Positions 26,223 through 36,190 of a DNA stretch of 64,000 nucleotides are shown piece after piece. The stretch is from Deltaproteobacteria bacterium (GTDB lineage: Bacteria; Myxococcota_A; UBA9042; PHBI01; JACKFB01). How positions within the stretch are numbered: position 1 is the stretch's first letter; each line of letters opens with the position of its first letter. The stretch is taken from contig JACKFB010000002.1 in the NCBI GenBank assembly GCA_020632695.1, positions 248,001-312,000 of the forward strand, given 5' to 3'. Under the pieces are notes generated by a model, which saw only the letters and a program-made list of their open reading frames with translations, was not told the DNA's origin and ran no database searches. The position numbers were made by a program, and so were the translations under genes.

Positions 26223-27122
26223 TCAGCCCTCCGCCTCGGCGGCCAGCGCCAGCTCCAGAGCGGAGCGCAGCGCAGCCAGGCCGGCGGCGTCCAGGGCGTC
26301 GGCCGTGAGCGGCAGGCGCACCGACTCGCCCATGTACCCGCCCAGCGCTAGCGCGCGCTTGACCGGGATCGGGTTGGTGGTCACGAAGAGCGCGCGGAAC
26401 AGCGGCAGGAGGCGCTTCTGCAGCGCGCGGGCGCCGCCCAGGTCACCGGCGCAGGCCGCGCGCACCAGGCGCACCATGGCGCGGGGCACGACGTTGCTGG
26501 CCACGCTCACCACGCCGTGGCCGCCCAGCAGCAAGGTGGTCAGGGTCCAGGCGTCGTCGCCGGACAGGATGCCGAAGTCCGGCGGCGCGCCCGAGATGAC
26601 CTCCTGCAGGAGATCGAGGTCGGCCGAAGCCTCCTTGATGGCGACGACGCGCGGGTGCTCGGCCAGGCGCAGGATGGTGTCCGGCGTCATGCGGCAGGCC
26701 GTGCGCCCCGGCACGTGATAGAGCACCACCGGCAGGCCGCCCTCGTCGGCCACCGCGCGATAGTGGGCCAGCAGCGAGGCCTGCGGCGGCTTGTTGTAGT
26801 AGGGCGTGACCACCAGCGCGGCGTCGGCGCCCAGCTCCGCGGCGCGGCGCGTGTTGGCGATGGCCGTGCGGGTGGCGTTGCTGCCGGTGCCGGCCAGCAC
26901 GGGCACGCGGCCGGCGGCGACCTCCACCGCGGTGGCGATGAGGCGGGCGTCCTCCTCGTGGGTCAGGGTCGGCGTCTCGCCGGTGGTGCCACAGGGGACC
27001 AGCGCAGCGCCGGCCTGCACCTGCCGCTCGCACAGCGCGCGCCAGGCGTCGAAGTCGATGCTGCCGTCGGCGGCGAAAGGGGTGGCGAGCGCGGTCATGA
27101 CGCCGCGGGGGTCGAAGGGCAT
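26223..27122 (-). CDS. dapA: 4-hydroxy-tetrahydrodipicolinate synthase
   Basis: A 299-residue TIM-barrel aldolase. The signature GTTGETPTLTHEE binds pyruvate, the active tyrosine lies in VVTPYYNKPPQ, and the Schiff-base lysine K163 lies in VVAIKEASAD. It also has GDDAWTL and TNPIPVKRAL. It condenses pyruvate with aspartate semialdehyde as the first committed lysine/DAP step. The start is ATG 27122 in a TGATG overlap with the HEAT-repeat gene; the longer open frame upstream is the shadow of that gene. dapB follows after 1 nt. Confidence 0.96.
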   Translation of the reverse strand: MPFDPRGVMTALATPFAADGSIDFDAWRALCERQVQAGAALVPCGTTGETPTLTHEEDARLIATAVEVAAGRVPVLAGTGSNATRTAIANTRRAAELGADAALVVTPYYNKPPQASLLAHYRAVADEGGLPVVLYHVPGRTACRMTPDTILRLAEHPRVVAIKEASADLDLLQEVISGAPPDFGILSGDDAWTLTTLLLGGHGVVSVASNVVPRAMVRLVRAACAGDLGGARALQKRLLPLFRALFVTTNPIPVKRALALGGYMGESVRLPLTADALDAAGLAALRSALELALAAEAEG

Positions 27123-27766
27123 CAGCGGCTCCTGTTGCGGCGGATGGCGTCGATGGCCTCGTCGATGGCCACGCGGACGAAGAGCTGCGGCTCGTTGGGC
27201 AGCCAGGCGTCGAGCTCGACCAGGGCGGTGTCGCTGCCGGTGTCGCCCAGGGCCCGGGCGCAGGCCTCGCGGATCTGGGGGTTGGGGTCGTCGCGCACGC
27301 TGGCCAGGGTGTGGACGGCGGACTCCCGGAAGGCGCGGGCCAGCGAGCGCAGGGCCTCGCGGCGCAGCAGGGTGCCCAGCGGGGTGCCGATGAAGGAGCG
27401 CTCGAACACGACCCCGGCGAGGAACTGGCGGCTGCGGGTGGACGGGAACACGGCCAGGGCGCCGACGGCGCGCTGGCGGGTGGTGGCCTCCTGGCCCGGG
27501 TCGCCGGCGATGTCCACCAGCAGCTTGTTCACCTCGGCGCCCAGCCCCTCGAGGGACTTGCGCTCGACGCGGAACTCGTCGGACTCGAGCCAGGCGATGA
27601 GCGAGCGGCGGACGTCCTCGCGGCTGCGCTCCGCCGCCGAGGCGGGCGAGGCGCCCAGGGTGCTGGCCAGGGCGAGCGCGGCGAGAGCGAGCAGGCCGAG
27701 CGCCGCCGGGCGGGCCAGCGACTGGCCGCGAGCGCGGAGGGGCGGCGAGGTGGGAGCAGCGGTCAT
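27122..27766 (-). CDS. Exported HEAT-repeat protein
   Basis: A 214-residue protein from ATG 27766, with AGGAGG 5 nt upstream. A signal peptide (LGLLALAALALASTLGASPASA) is followed by helical pairs. The last 100 residues contain HEAT/PBS-lyase-like repeats (QRAVGALAVFP, RREALRSLARAFRESAVHTL, IREACARALGDTGSDTALVE, VRVAIDEAIDAI). HEAT proteins are interaction scaffolds, and this one should act in the periplasm. It is coupled on both sides by overlaps (ATGA with the metzincin gene, TGATG with dapA). No enzymatic function is expected. Confidence 0.8.
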   Translation of the reverse strand: MTAAPTSPPLRARGQSLARPAALGLLALAALALASTLGASPASAAERSREDVRRSLIAWLESDEFRVERKSLEGLGAEVNKLLVDIAGDPGQEATTRQRAVGALAVFPSTRSRQFLAGVVFERSFIGTPLGTLLRREALRSLARAFRESAVHTLASVRDDPNPQIREACARALGDTGSDTALVELDAWLPNEPQLFVRVAIDEAIDAIRRNRSR

Positions 27767-29259
27767 GGTGCCTCCTGGGGCGCGTGAAGGGCCGGGTTCC
27801 GGTGGATGACGTCGAGCTGCTCGGCCGTGAGCGTTCCACCGGTTGTAGCTGCCCAGAACATCAGGTTCCCGGCGCCGCTTCCCTGGCACTCCCAGGGTTC
27901 GACCTTTCCATTCTGATTGGTGTCTTCGGTGCACTCGGGGGTGTCGGCGATGGGGTCGTGCTGCTGCCCGTTGGATTCGCTGGTGTGGTAGAGGCCGAGC
28001 TGGTGGCCCAGCTCATGGGCCATGGTGACTCCGAGCAGCGGCGCGGCGGCCTGCTTGGAGCCGGCGAAGTAGTTGGCCATCGAGACGATGACCCCCGAGC
28101 CCACCACACCGTGATGCAGCGGTGGCCCGGGGATGGAGCCTGCCTTGGCTACCACGCCTTGGACACTGACGCCCATGACGAAGAAGAAGTCCAGGCCCCT
28201 GTTGGTCTGGGGCAGGCTGTGCGAGAGCTTCACGAGTTCCGAGTCCTCGCCCGGCACCAGCGGCGCCGTGGCCAGGTCGAGATAGGAATACTTCTGCGCG
28301 TCCACGCCGGTGACGTCAAAGTATTCCGTGGCGCCCACGGTGATCCCGAAGGCGGCGAGCCGCCCGGCCAGGTTGGACAGTACGGCCTGGAAGTCCGGGT
28401 CGGTGGGGGCCGTGGAGGCGTCGAGGCCCTCGTCGAGGCCGACGAACCACAGGTTCAGGTCGATCTCCGACGCGGTGGGGGCCGGGCGGCGGTTCTCGAC
28501 CACGCGCGCCCAGACGTGGCTGCTGCCGCCGTTGCGGAAGAGCGTGAAGGTCCACAGCCCGGGCGGGGGCAGGTAGCCGCCGCGATCGGGGACCTGGACG
28601 ACGGCGGTGGCGAAGCCCGGGAGGTCGCGCACCTCGTGGCCGAAGGGCTCCGAGACCGCCGCCACCAGGGCGCCCACCGGGTCGAAGAGCTGCCACACGG
28701 CCAGGTTCTCGTTGGAGCCGTCGGCGTCGAGCAGCACGATGTCGAAGGCCGACGCGCCCTCGCCCAGCCCGAAGACCCGGGCTGCCGAGACCTTGCCGTT
28801 GCCGACGTCCACCAGGCCCAGGTCGTGGACGACGGCGCCCGCCGAGGCCGAATACGGAGGACCGCAGCCCGTGTCGACGAGGCCGTCGCCGTCGTCGTCG
28901 ATGCCGTTGCACAGCTCGGGTGGCCCGACGTCGGGCGGCAGCTCGGCGTCCGAGGCGTCGGCGGCGACCTCCCCGTCGCCGCCACTGTCCAGGAGCCCGT
29001 CGGCGTCCAACAGGCCGTCGGCGTCCAGCAGCCCGTCGGGGTCGAGCGCGTCGGGCGTCGGTCCGCCGTCCAGAGGCAGCTCGCCCCCCGGGTCCGGCGC
29101 CCCATCCGGCGCCGCGTCACCGACGGCGTCCGAAGACGCGTCCGCGTCCCGAAGCACGAACCCGTCCAAAGGCCCGGCCCCGCTGCCCACCGTGCACCCG
29201 CCAGCGCCCAGCGAGAGCACCAACAGACCCGCAACACCCCGCGCCGTCCAGACGTCCAT
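27763..29259 (-). CDS. Lipoprotein with metzincin-type zinc protease domain
   Basis: A 498-residue protein from ATG 29259 (GGAGG is only 3 nt upstream, so initiation may be weak). The lipoprotein signal is LLVLSLGAGGC. An acidic low-complexity linker (about 35-110, with repeated DGLLDA) leads to CNGIDDDGDGLVDTGC, an aspartate-rich MopE-like metal-binding motif. The protease part carries HELGHQLGLYH near residue 415, the extended HExxHxxGxxH of metzincins, and LMFWAA about 60 residues later as a Met-turn candidate. It is the first gene of the minus-strand chain and follows repeat element A. Substrate unknown; it should face the cell exterior or periplasm. Confidence 0.85.
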   Translation of the reverse strand: MDVWTARGVAGLLVLSLGAGGCTVGSGAGPLDGFVLRDADASSDAVGDAAPDGAPDPGGELPLDGGPTPDALDPDGLLDADGLLDADGLLDSGGDGEVAADASDAELPPDVGPPELCNGIDDDGDGLVDTGCGPPYSASAGAVVHDLGLVDVGNGKVSAARVFGLGEGASAFDIVLLDADGSNENLAVWQLFDPVGALVAAVSEPFGHEVRDLPGFATAVVQVPDRGGYLPPPGLWTFTLFRNGGSSHVWARVVENRRPAPTASEIDLNLWFVGLDEGLDASTAPTDPDFQAVLSNLAGRLAAFGITVGATEYFDVTGVDAQKYSYLDLATAPLVPGEDSELVKLSHSLPQTNRGLDFFFVMGVSVQGVVAKAGSIPGPPLHHGVVGSGVIVSMANYFAGSKQAAAPLLGVTMAHELGHQLGLYHTSESNGQQHDPIADTPECTEDTNQNGKVEPWECQGSGAGNLMFWAATTGGTLTAEQLDVIHRNPALHAPQEAP

Positions 29260-29333
29260 GGACCTCCCCGACAACCGGCGCAGCCTAGCAGCCGAACCCC
29301 CTGAGAGACAGGAACCAGCGCAACCCCACGCCA

Positions 29334-29756
29334 CCGGGACCGAGGCCGGGGCCGAGGCCGAGGCCGGGACCGAGACCGGCGCCGAGGCCGACACCGAGGC
29401 CGGGCCCGACTCCGAGACCGAGGCCGGGACCGAGGCCGGGGCCGAGACCGAGGCCGAGACCGAGGCCGACACCGAGGCCGACACCGAGGCCGGGCCCGAC
29501 TCAACCGAGGCCGGGGCCGAGGCCGAGACCGAGGCCGAGGCCGAGGCCGTGACCGAGGCCGACACCGAGACCGAGGCCGAGACCGACTCCGGGACCGAGA
29601 CCGAGGCCGGGACCGAGGCCGGGGCCGAGGCCGAGACCGAGACCGAGGCCGGGGCCGAGGCCGACCCCGAGGCCGGGACCGAGGCCGGGACCGAGGCCGA
29701 GACCGAGGCCGACACCGAGGCCGGGACCGGGGCCGCCCCGAAACCGAGGCCGGGCC
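29334..29756. repeat. Hexamer tandem array, copy A (about 70 units)
   Basis: An uninterrupted array of degenerate hexamers of the type GA[GC][GAC]CC (mainly GAGGCC, GAGACC, GGGACC, GGGCCC and GACACC). Hexamer phase is kept throughout, so long open frames of Glu-Ala/Glu-Thr, Gly-Leu or Ser-Val type appear on both strands. It fills most of the 682-bp gap between ffh and the metzincin gene. A near-twin lies at 44658-45065. Confidence 0.9.
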
Positions 29757-29796
29757 GCAGGCCAAGGCCGAGCCGTACGCTCCAAAGCCGCCTCTG

Positions 29797-29940
29797 GTCG
29801 ATGGCCGAGGCGGCGAGCGAGAGCCTCGCTGGTGGCGGCGCGACCGAGGGCAGGCCGAGTCGGGCTTCAGCCCGTCGCAGGCCTGACCCGAGGGAGCGAC
29901 GCCGCCAGCGAGGCTCGCAGCCGCCGCCCCGGCCATCGAC
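29797..29940. repeat. Palindromic element, copy A
   Basis: A 144-bp imperfect palindrome starting 1 nt past the ffh stop codon. The outer stem is GTCGATGGCCG (29797) against its complement ending at 29940. A short unpaired block follows, then a perfect 12-bp second stem (29821-29832 with 29905-29916), then a central part (29846-29892) identical over 47 bp to copy B and containing TCGGGCTTCAGCCCG. It may serve as the ffh terminator or be a structured RNA/DNA element. A linker with GAGGCCGGGCCGCAGGCC separates it from the hexamer array. Confidence 0.85.
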
Positions 29941-29941
29941 G

Positions 29942-31537
<1,596 letters not shown>

Positions 31538-31573
31538 GAAACCTGCCCTGGGGCCGGGGGTCGGGGGACGCCC

Positions 31574-31603
31574 GGTCTACTGCCGCCAGAGGCCGGTTGT
31601 CAA
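31574..31603 (-). promoter_or_regulatory. Sigma-70-type promoter of ffh
   Basis: On the minus strand a perfect -35 TTGACA (31603-31598) is separated by 18 bp from TAGACC (31579-31574), placing the transcript start about 30 nt before the ffh ATG. Confidence 0.6.
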
Positions 31604-31641
31604 TCCAGACGCCACGCCAGCGGGGCGACTCGCTCGCGAGG

Positions 31642-32514
31642 TCAGGCCGTCCGGATGTGGCGTCGGCGCTCGCCGTCGCGGGCGCGGGGGACGGGAACCC
31701 GGACCGGCGCCTCCTGGACGGCCGTCGCAGACGTGACCAGCGGTCCGCGGGCAGGGTCGACGATGAGCTCGATGGCCAGCTCGTCCAGGTCGATGGTGGC
31801 CGCCGCCCGGCACGCCACCTCGTGGATGCTCGGCCAGGCGCGCGCGCGCTTCCCCAGCAGCCCGGCGGCCGTCTCGGGGTACGGAGTGCCGATGGGCGCT
31901 CGGTGCCAGAATCGCTCGACGACGCCTCGCTCCGCGTCCAGCCCCAGGATGATCGCGCCCGGCGGCGCCGAGCCGCGGCTCACCGGCCCATCCAGCCCGT
32001 GCAGCTCCGCGCTGGTCGGCACGCCGCCTCGGGTGCCGATGCTGACCCGCCACGCGCCCGCCGCGCCCAGCGCCGGGAACAGCGACGACGCGCGCACCGA
32101 CTCCTCGATGACGGCGGCGTCGTGGGCCCCGTCGACGAAGGCCCCCTCGAGGATGTGGCCGACGTATCGGCAGAGGTCGCCCTGGGTGAAGAAGCGCCCC
32201 GGTCCGCCCACGAAGCCGCGCGCGACGCGCGCCACCGGCAGGGTGCCGCGGTCACCGCCTCGGGCCGACCGGATCACGAAGGCGTCGCGGTCGGCCACCC
32301 GCACGGGGAGGTCCCCCAGCTCGTGGTAGTCACCGATGGTCGTGATCAGCGGCACCATCGGCACGCCAGCGGCGTCCAGCGCGCGACGAAGCACGCGGAG
32401 GTCGGCCACGATGGCGTGCCCGGGATCGGCCGGTCGGATGGCGCGCGGCAGGGAGCTGAGCTCTCCGCCGTTTCGCGCTGCGCTTTGTCTTGGGAGGTCC
32501 ATGGCGCGTACCAT
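31642..32514 (-). CDS. ATP-grasp-like protein (sugar-transfer-associated ATPgrasp_ST type)
   Basis: A 290-residue protein. Recognisable segments are GVPMVPLITTIGDYHELGDL, AFVIRSARGGDRG (the flexible nucleotide loop), then VIEESVRASSLFPALG and AWRVSIGTRGG, whose order matches the ATPgrasp_ST family (liQerl..Hp.l....ntlRv.t). A late acidic segment IDLDELAIELIVDPARGP fits the metal-binding strand. The family is often found near polysaccharide genes and its reaction is uncertain. Start is ATG 32514 (or 32517) with AGGA just upstream. The divergent DUF6502-like gene begins 252 nt away, so a shared regulatory region is likely. Confidence 0.55.
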   Translation of the reverse strand: MVRAMDLPRQSAARNGGELSSLPRAIRPADPGHAIVADLRVLRRALDAAGVPMVPLITTIGDYHELGDLPVRVADRDAFVIRSARGGDRGTLPVARVARGFVGGPGRFFTQGDLCRYVGHILEGAFVDGAHDAAVIEESVRASSLFPALGAAGAWRVSIGTRGGVPTSAELHGLDGPVSRGSAPPGAIILGLDAERGVVERFWHRAPIGTPYPETAAGLLGKRARAWPSIHEVACRAAATIDLDELAIELIVDPARGPLVTSATAVQEAPVRVPVPRARDGERRRHIRTA

Positions 32515-32765
32515 CATGCAGTCCTGAACCGGCGTGCCATGTGCGACTGCACACACCACATCGCGCTCAGAGGAGTCAGCACGGCCCCGTGACCCGCTCG
32601 GGTTCCAACCCGCGAAGGAACCGGCAGGTACCCTGTACGTGGACTTTCGCAGAGTCGCCCGCTCCGCGTCAATCAGCAGCGGGCATCGGGTTGAGACCCC
32701 CCGCGAGCGCGGAAGCCCTGAAAGCCATTGAGCGCGCGGCACCCGATGTGGCAGCGTGCGAGGCG

Positions 32766-33536
32766 ATGAGCGTTGAAACCTCGGACCAGCCATCGGACGA
32801 ACATCGGCGCGAGACGAGCCGCCGTGTGGTGTTCGCCCTGCTGGCGCCCGCGGTGCGGCTCGCCTTCACCTTCGGGATCCCGCTCCGCGAGCTGTGCGAC
32901 TGGCTGCGGCTGGCGTACTTCCAGGAGACCCGGCGACGCGGCCAGCGGATGCGGGAGGCCGCTCGGACCTTGGACGTGAGCATGCGCACGGTGGCGATGC
33001 TCTCGAGCGAGCTGAAGCAGAACTTCCTCGACGCCCAACAGCAGGTCGGGCTGCCGCGCCGCGTGGAGTTCATGCTCTGGGCCGCCCCGCTGAGCGCGGC
33101 CCGCCTGCGGCAGGTGCTGCGCGGGATCGAGCCGGGGGCGGTGGACCGGGCGCTGGAGACCCTCCTGGAGCAGGGGCGGATCCGCGAGGTCCCCGGGCGG
33201 ACGACGCGCTACGAGGTGGTGCGCTCGGAGTTCCGCCTGGTCGACGAGAAGGGCTGGCTGGCCCGCATCGACGGCCTCGAGAACTTCATGGGCACCGTGG
33301 CCAACGCGGTGTATGGGCGCTTCTTCCGGAACGAGCCGCGAGCCTTCGCGAGGACGTTGAGCTTCCACGTCCGCGCCGACTCGGCCGAGCGGATGCGCGA
33401 GCTCTACGAGAACACCATCTGGGAGGCCCTCCGGGCGATGGACGCCGAGGCGAAGGGAAAACCCGACAGCACGATGTTGGATCTTTCGATCCTCTGGGCA
33501 CCGTACGACTATCTGGAACACGAGGAGGAGACGTGA
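32766..33536 (+). CDS. DUF6502-like helix-turn-helix protein
   Basis: A 256-residue soluble protein. The opening block (RRVVFALLAPAVRLAFTFGI, LRELCDWLRLAYF, then MREAARTLDVSMRTVAMLSS) has the shape of DUF6502 proteins, which carry a winged-helix-like N-terminus. The middle (ARLRQVLRGIEPGAVDRALE, then ALETLLEQGRIREVPGRTTR) looks like a second winged helix. The C-terminus contains FFRNEPRAFARTLSFHVRAD. A regulatory role is likely, target unknown. It ends in a TGATG overlap with the downstream lipoprotein gene, so the two are probably co-expressed. Confidence 0.65.
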   Translation: MSVETSDQPSDEHRRETSRRVVFALLAPAVRLAFTFGIPLRELCDWLRLAYFQETRRRGQRMREAARTLDVSMRTVAMLSSELKQNFLDAQQQVGLPRRVEFMLWAAPLSAARLRQVLRGIEPGAVDRALETLLEQGRIREVPGRTTRYEVVRSEFRLVDEKGWLARIDGLENFMGTVANAVYGRFFRNEPRAFARTLSFHVRADSAERMRELYENTIWEALRAMDAEAKGKPDSTMLDLSILWAPYDYLEHEEET

Positions 33537-34180
33537 TGATCGGAACGCGGATGCGGCGAGGCGTGATGTGGGGCGTGGCGATGGCGGGCCTCGCCCTGGC
33601 CGGGGCCTGTGACGGCGGCGAGGCGACGCCGGCCTGCGGTGACGGAGAGGCGGCCCGGGTCGACGGCGCGGCGGTCTGCGTGTACCGCGGCGGCATCTCC
33701 GAGACGGGGTTCCTGTGCCCGCCCGACATGCCCTTCGCCTACGCGGGCAGCGGCTTCACCGCGTGCGCCAGCTCCGGGGCGCTGCCCGAGGGCACGCTCG
33801 ATCGGCTGGCGGGGGCGCCGACGGCCCCTGCGGAGCCCGGGGAGGTGCCGGCGACCGACACCAGCGGCGGCGCGACCACCGACACCACCGGCGGCGCGAC
33901 CGCCGACACCACCGGCGGCGCGGCCACCGACACCGCCGGCGGCGCGAGCACCGACACCACCGGCGAGCCTACCAGCACCCGGCCCGAAGCCAACTCCGAC
34001 GAGGAGTCGGAGTCCGAGTGGCACGGGTGGGACGAGGACGACGAGGACCACGACGACGAGGACCACGACGACGAGGACCACGACGACGACGCGGACCACG
34101 ACGAGAGCTGGGGCCCGCGAGGCAAGGGCCTGGGCCAGGCGTGGGCTCCGGGCCAGCAGTCCAAGCAGGGGGACGACTGA
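33536..34180 (+). CDS. Lipoprotein with Thr/Gly repeats and an Asp/His-rich tail
   Basis: A 214-residue protein (ATG 33536, GAGGAGGAG upstream). Lipobox LALAGAC. A short Cys-containing domain (residues about 25-85: ACGDGEAARVDGAAVCVYRG, then FLCPPDMPFAYAGSGF) is followed by about six heptad repeats of T[DAT]TTGGA. A tail of Asp, Glu and His (DDEDHDDEDHDDEDHDDDAD) precedes the C-terminus. The tail could bind divalent metal ions such as zinc, nickel or copper. The gene overlaps the DUF6502-like gene, which may regulate it. Function unknown. Confidence 0.7.
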   Translation: MIGTRMRRGVMWGVAMAGLALAGACDGGEATPACGDGEAARVDGAAVCVYRGGISETGFLCPPDMPFAYAGSGFTACASSGALPEGTLDRLAGAPTAPAEPGEVPATDTSGGATTDTTGGATADTTGGAATDTAGGASTDTTGEPTSTRPEANSDEESESEWHGWDEDDEDHDDEDHDDEDHDDDADHDESWGPRGKGLGQAWAPGQQSKQGDD

Positions 34181-34228
34181 TCTGCGGCGGCGGGCGCTCG
34201 AGGTCGGCCCCCCGGCGCCGCCGGGCGC

Positions 34229-36031
34229 TCAGCTCTTCTGGACCCGCTTGCGCTCGTTGTGGTCCAGGATCCGCTTTCGTACGCGGATGCTGTCGGGGGT
34301 CACCTCGACCAGCTCGTCGGCCTCGATGAACTCGAGGGCGTCCTCGAGGCTCAGCACCCGCGGCGGCGTCAGGCGGATCGCGTCGTCGGTGCCCGAGGCG
34401 CGGACGTTGGTGAGCTTCTTGCCCTTGGCCGGGTTGACGACCAGGTCGTTGTCCCGGTTGTGCAGGCCGAGGATCTGACCGGCGTACATGCGCTCGCCGG
34501 CGCCGACGAAGAGCACGCCGCGGTCCTGGAGGCTGTCGAGGGAGTAGCCGGCGGTCGTGCAGGACTCCAGCACGATGAGCACGCCGTTGGCGCGCTGGCG
34601 GCGGCGGGCCCGCGCCGGGGCGTAGTGGCTGAAGATGTGCGCCAGGGTCCCGGTGCCGCGCGTGTCGGTGAGGAAGTCCGAGCGGTAGCCGATGAGGCCG
34701 CGGCTGGGCACGTTCCAGGTCAGGCGCGCGTGGCCCGAGTCGTCGACGACCAGATCCATCAGCTCGCCACCGCGCTGCTTGAGCTTGTCGATGACGATGC
34801 CGGTGTGCTCCTCGGCGCAGTCGATGACCACCTCTTCCATCGGCTCGTGGACGACCCCGTCGTACTCCTTGAGGATGACCTGGGGCTGGCTGACGCCCAG
34901 CTCGAAGCCCTCGCGGCGCATGTTCTCGATGAGCACCGACAGGTGCAGCGTGCCGCGGCCGCTGACCACGAAGCTGTCGGCCGAGGGGCCGGGGCCGAAG
35001 CGCAGCCCGACGTTGGCCAGGGCCTCGCGCTCGAGCCGCTCGCGGATCTGGCGGCTGGTGACGAACTTGCCCTCCTGGCCGGCGAAGGGGCTGCTGTTGG
35101 TGAGGAAGGTCATCGACAGCGTGGGCTCGTCGATGGCGACCACCGGCAGCGGATCGGGGAACTCGGTGGGGCAGATCGTGTCGCCCACGGTGGCGTCGCC
35201 GGCGCCGGCCAGGGCCACGATGTCGCCAGCCAGCGCCGAGTCGGTGTCGACGCGCTCGAGGCCGTGGAAGGTCATGAGCTTGCTGATGCGGAAGGTCTCG
35301 CGGCGTCCCTCGGGGTTGACGACCACGGCGCTCATGCCGCGCGACATGACGCCGCGGAAGATGCGCCCGATGGCGATGCGGCCGAGATAGGGCGAGTAGT
35401 CCAGCGTCGCGACCTGGAACTGGAGCGGCTGCTCCCGGTCCACCTTGGGCGCGGGGATGTGCTGGAGGATGAACTGGAAGAGCGGGGTGAGGTCCTTGCG
35501 CTCGTCCTCGAGGGTGTTGGCGGCCCAGCCGTCACGCGCGGCGGCGTAGATGTAGGGGAAGTCGAGCTGCTCGTCGTCGGCGCCCAGCGAGGACATGAGA
35601 TCGAAGATCGCGTTGAGCACGTAGTCGGGGCGGGCGTCCTTGCGGTCGATCTTGTTGATGCAGACCAGCACCTTCAGGCCCAGCGCCAGCGACTTGCGCA
35701 GCACGAAGCGCGTCTGGGGCATGGGCCCCTCGGCGGCGTCCACCAGCAGCAGCACGCCGTCGACCATCTTGAGGACGCGCTCGACCTCGCTGGCGAAGTC
35801 GGCGTGGCCCGGCGTGTCGACGATGTTGATGCGCGTGCCCGACCACTCGACCGCGGTGTTCTTCGACAGGATGGTGATGCCGCGCTCGCGCTCCTGGTCG
35901 TTGGAGTCCATCACGCGCTCGACCAGGTGCGCCCCCTCCCGGAAGGTGCCCGACTGCCGCAGCAGACCGTCGACGAGGGTGGTCTTGCCGTGATCGACGT
36001 GGGCCACGATGGCGACGTTGCGGATGTCCAT
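34229..36031 (-). CDS. typA: Translational GTPase TypA/BipA
   Basis: A 600-residue protein, the standard length. The G domain has HVDHGKTTLVDGLL, RGITILSKN, VDTPGHADF and INKIDRKDARP. Domain III/V motifs follow (GRGTLHLSVLIENMRREGFE, VPSRGLIGYRSDFLTDTRG) with the TypA-specific C-terminal part (HNRDNDLVVNPAKGKKLTNV, then RTS-like ASGTDDAIRLTPP). It binds the ribosome and helps assembly and stress or cold adaptation. ATG 36031 has GGGGAG a few nt upstream, and a promoter is seen at 36081-36109. Its 3' end faces the HD-rich lipoprotein gene across 48 nt. Confidence 0.97.
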   Translation of the reverse strand: MDIRNVAIVAHVDHGKTTLVDGLLRQSGTFREGAHLVERVMDSNDQERERGITILSKNTAVEWSGTRINIVDTPGHADFASEVERVLKMVDGVLLLVDAAEGPMPQTRFVLRKSLALGLKVLVCINKIDRKDARPDYVLNAIFDLMSSLGADDEQLDFPYIYAAARDGWAANTLEDERKDLTPLFQFILQHIPAPKVDREQPLQFQVATLDYSPYLGRIAIGRIFRGVMSRGMSAVVVNPEGRRETFRISKLMTFHGLERVDTDSALAGDIVALAGAGDATVGDTICPTEFPDPLPVVAIDEPTLSMTFLTNSSPFAGQEGKFVTSRQIRERLEREALANVGLRFGPGPSADSFVVSGRGTLHLSVLIENMRREGFELGVSQPQVILKEYDGVVHEPMEEVVIDCAEEHTGIVIDKLKQRGGELMDLVVDDSGHARLTWNVPSRGLIGYRSDFLTDTRGTGTLAHIFSHYAPARARRRQRANGVLIVLESCTTAGYSLDSLQDRGVLFVGAGERMYAGQILGLHNRDNDLVVNPAKGKKLTNVRASGTDDAIRLTPPRVLSLEDALEFIEADELVEVTPDSIRVRKRILDHNERKRVQKS

Positions 36032-36080
36032 GCACTCCCCGGGTCGTACGCGACGGCATCTTCCGCCGGCACGGGCGCGT

Positions 36081-36109
36081 TGGGTATCAGTGCGCGGTCG
36101 GCCGGTCAA
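36081..36109 (-). promoter_or_regulatory. Sigma-70-type promoter of typA
   Basis: On the minus strand TTGACC (36109-36104) and TACCCA (36086-36081) are separated by 17 bp, about 50 nt before the typA ATG. Confidence 0.45.
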
Positions 36110-36190
36110 TGAGCATCTTGCGGCGGTGCCGGCGCCGAGCGGCCGCTGCGCTGCCTTTTGTGGACGCCCGGCTCGTGCTAGGACCAGACC

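Noticed and set aside
29334..29756. CRISPR or coding low-complexity protein in the hexamer array
   Set aside because: Repeat unit is 6 bp with no spacers, and no ribosome site or signal precedes either open strand.
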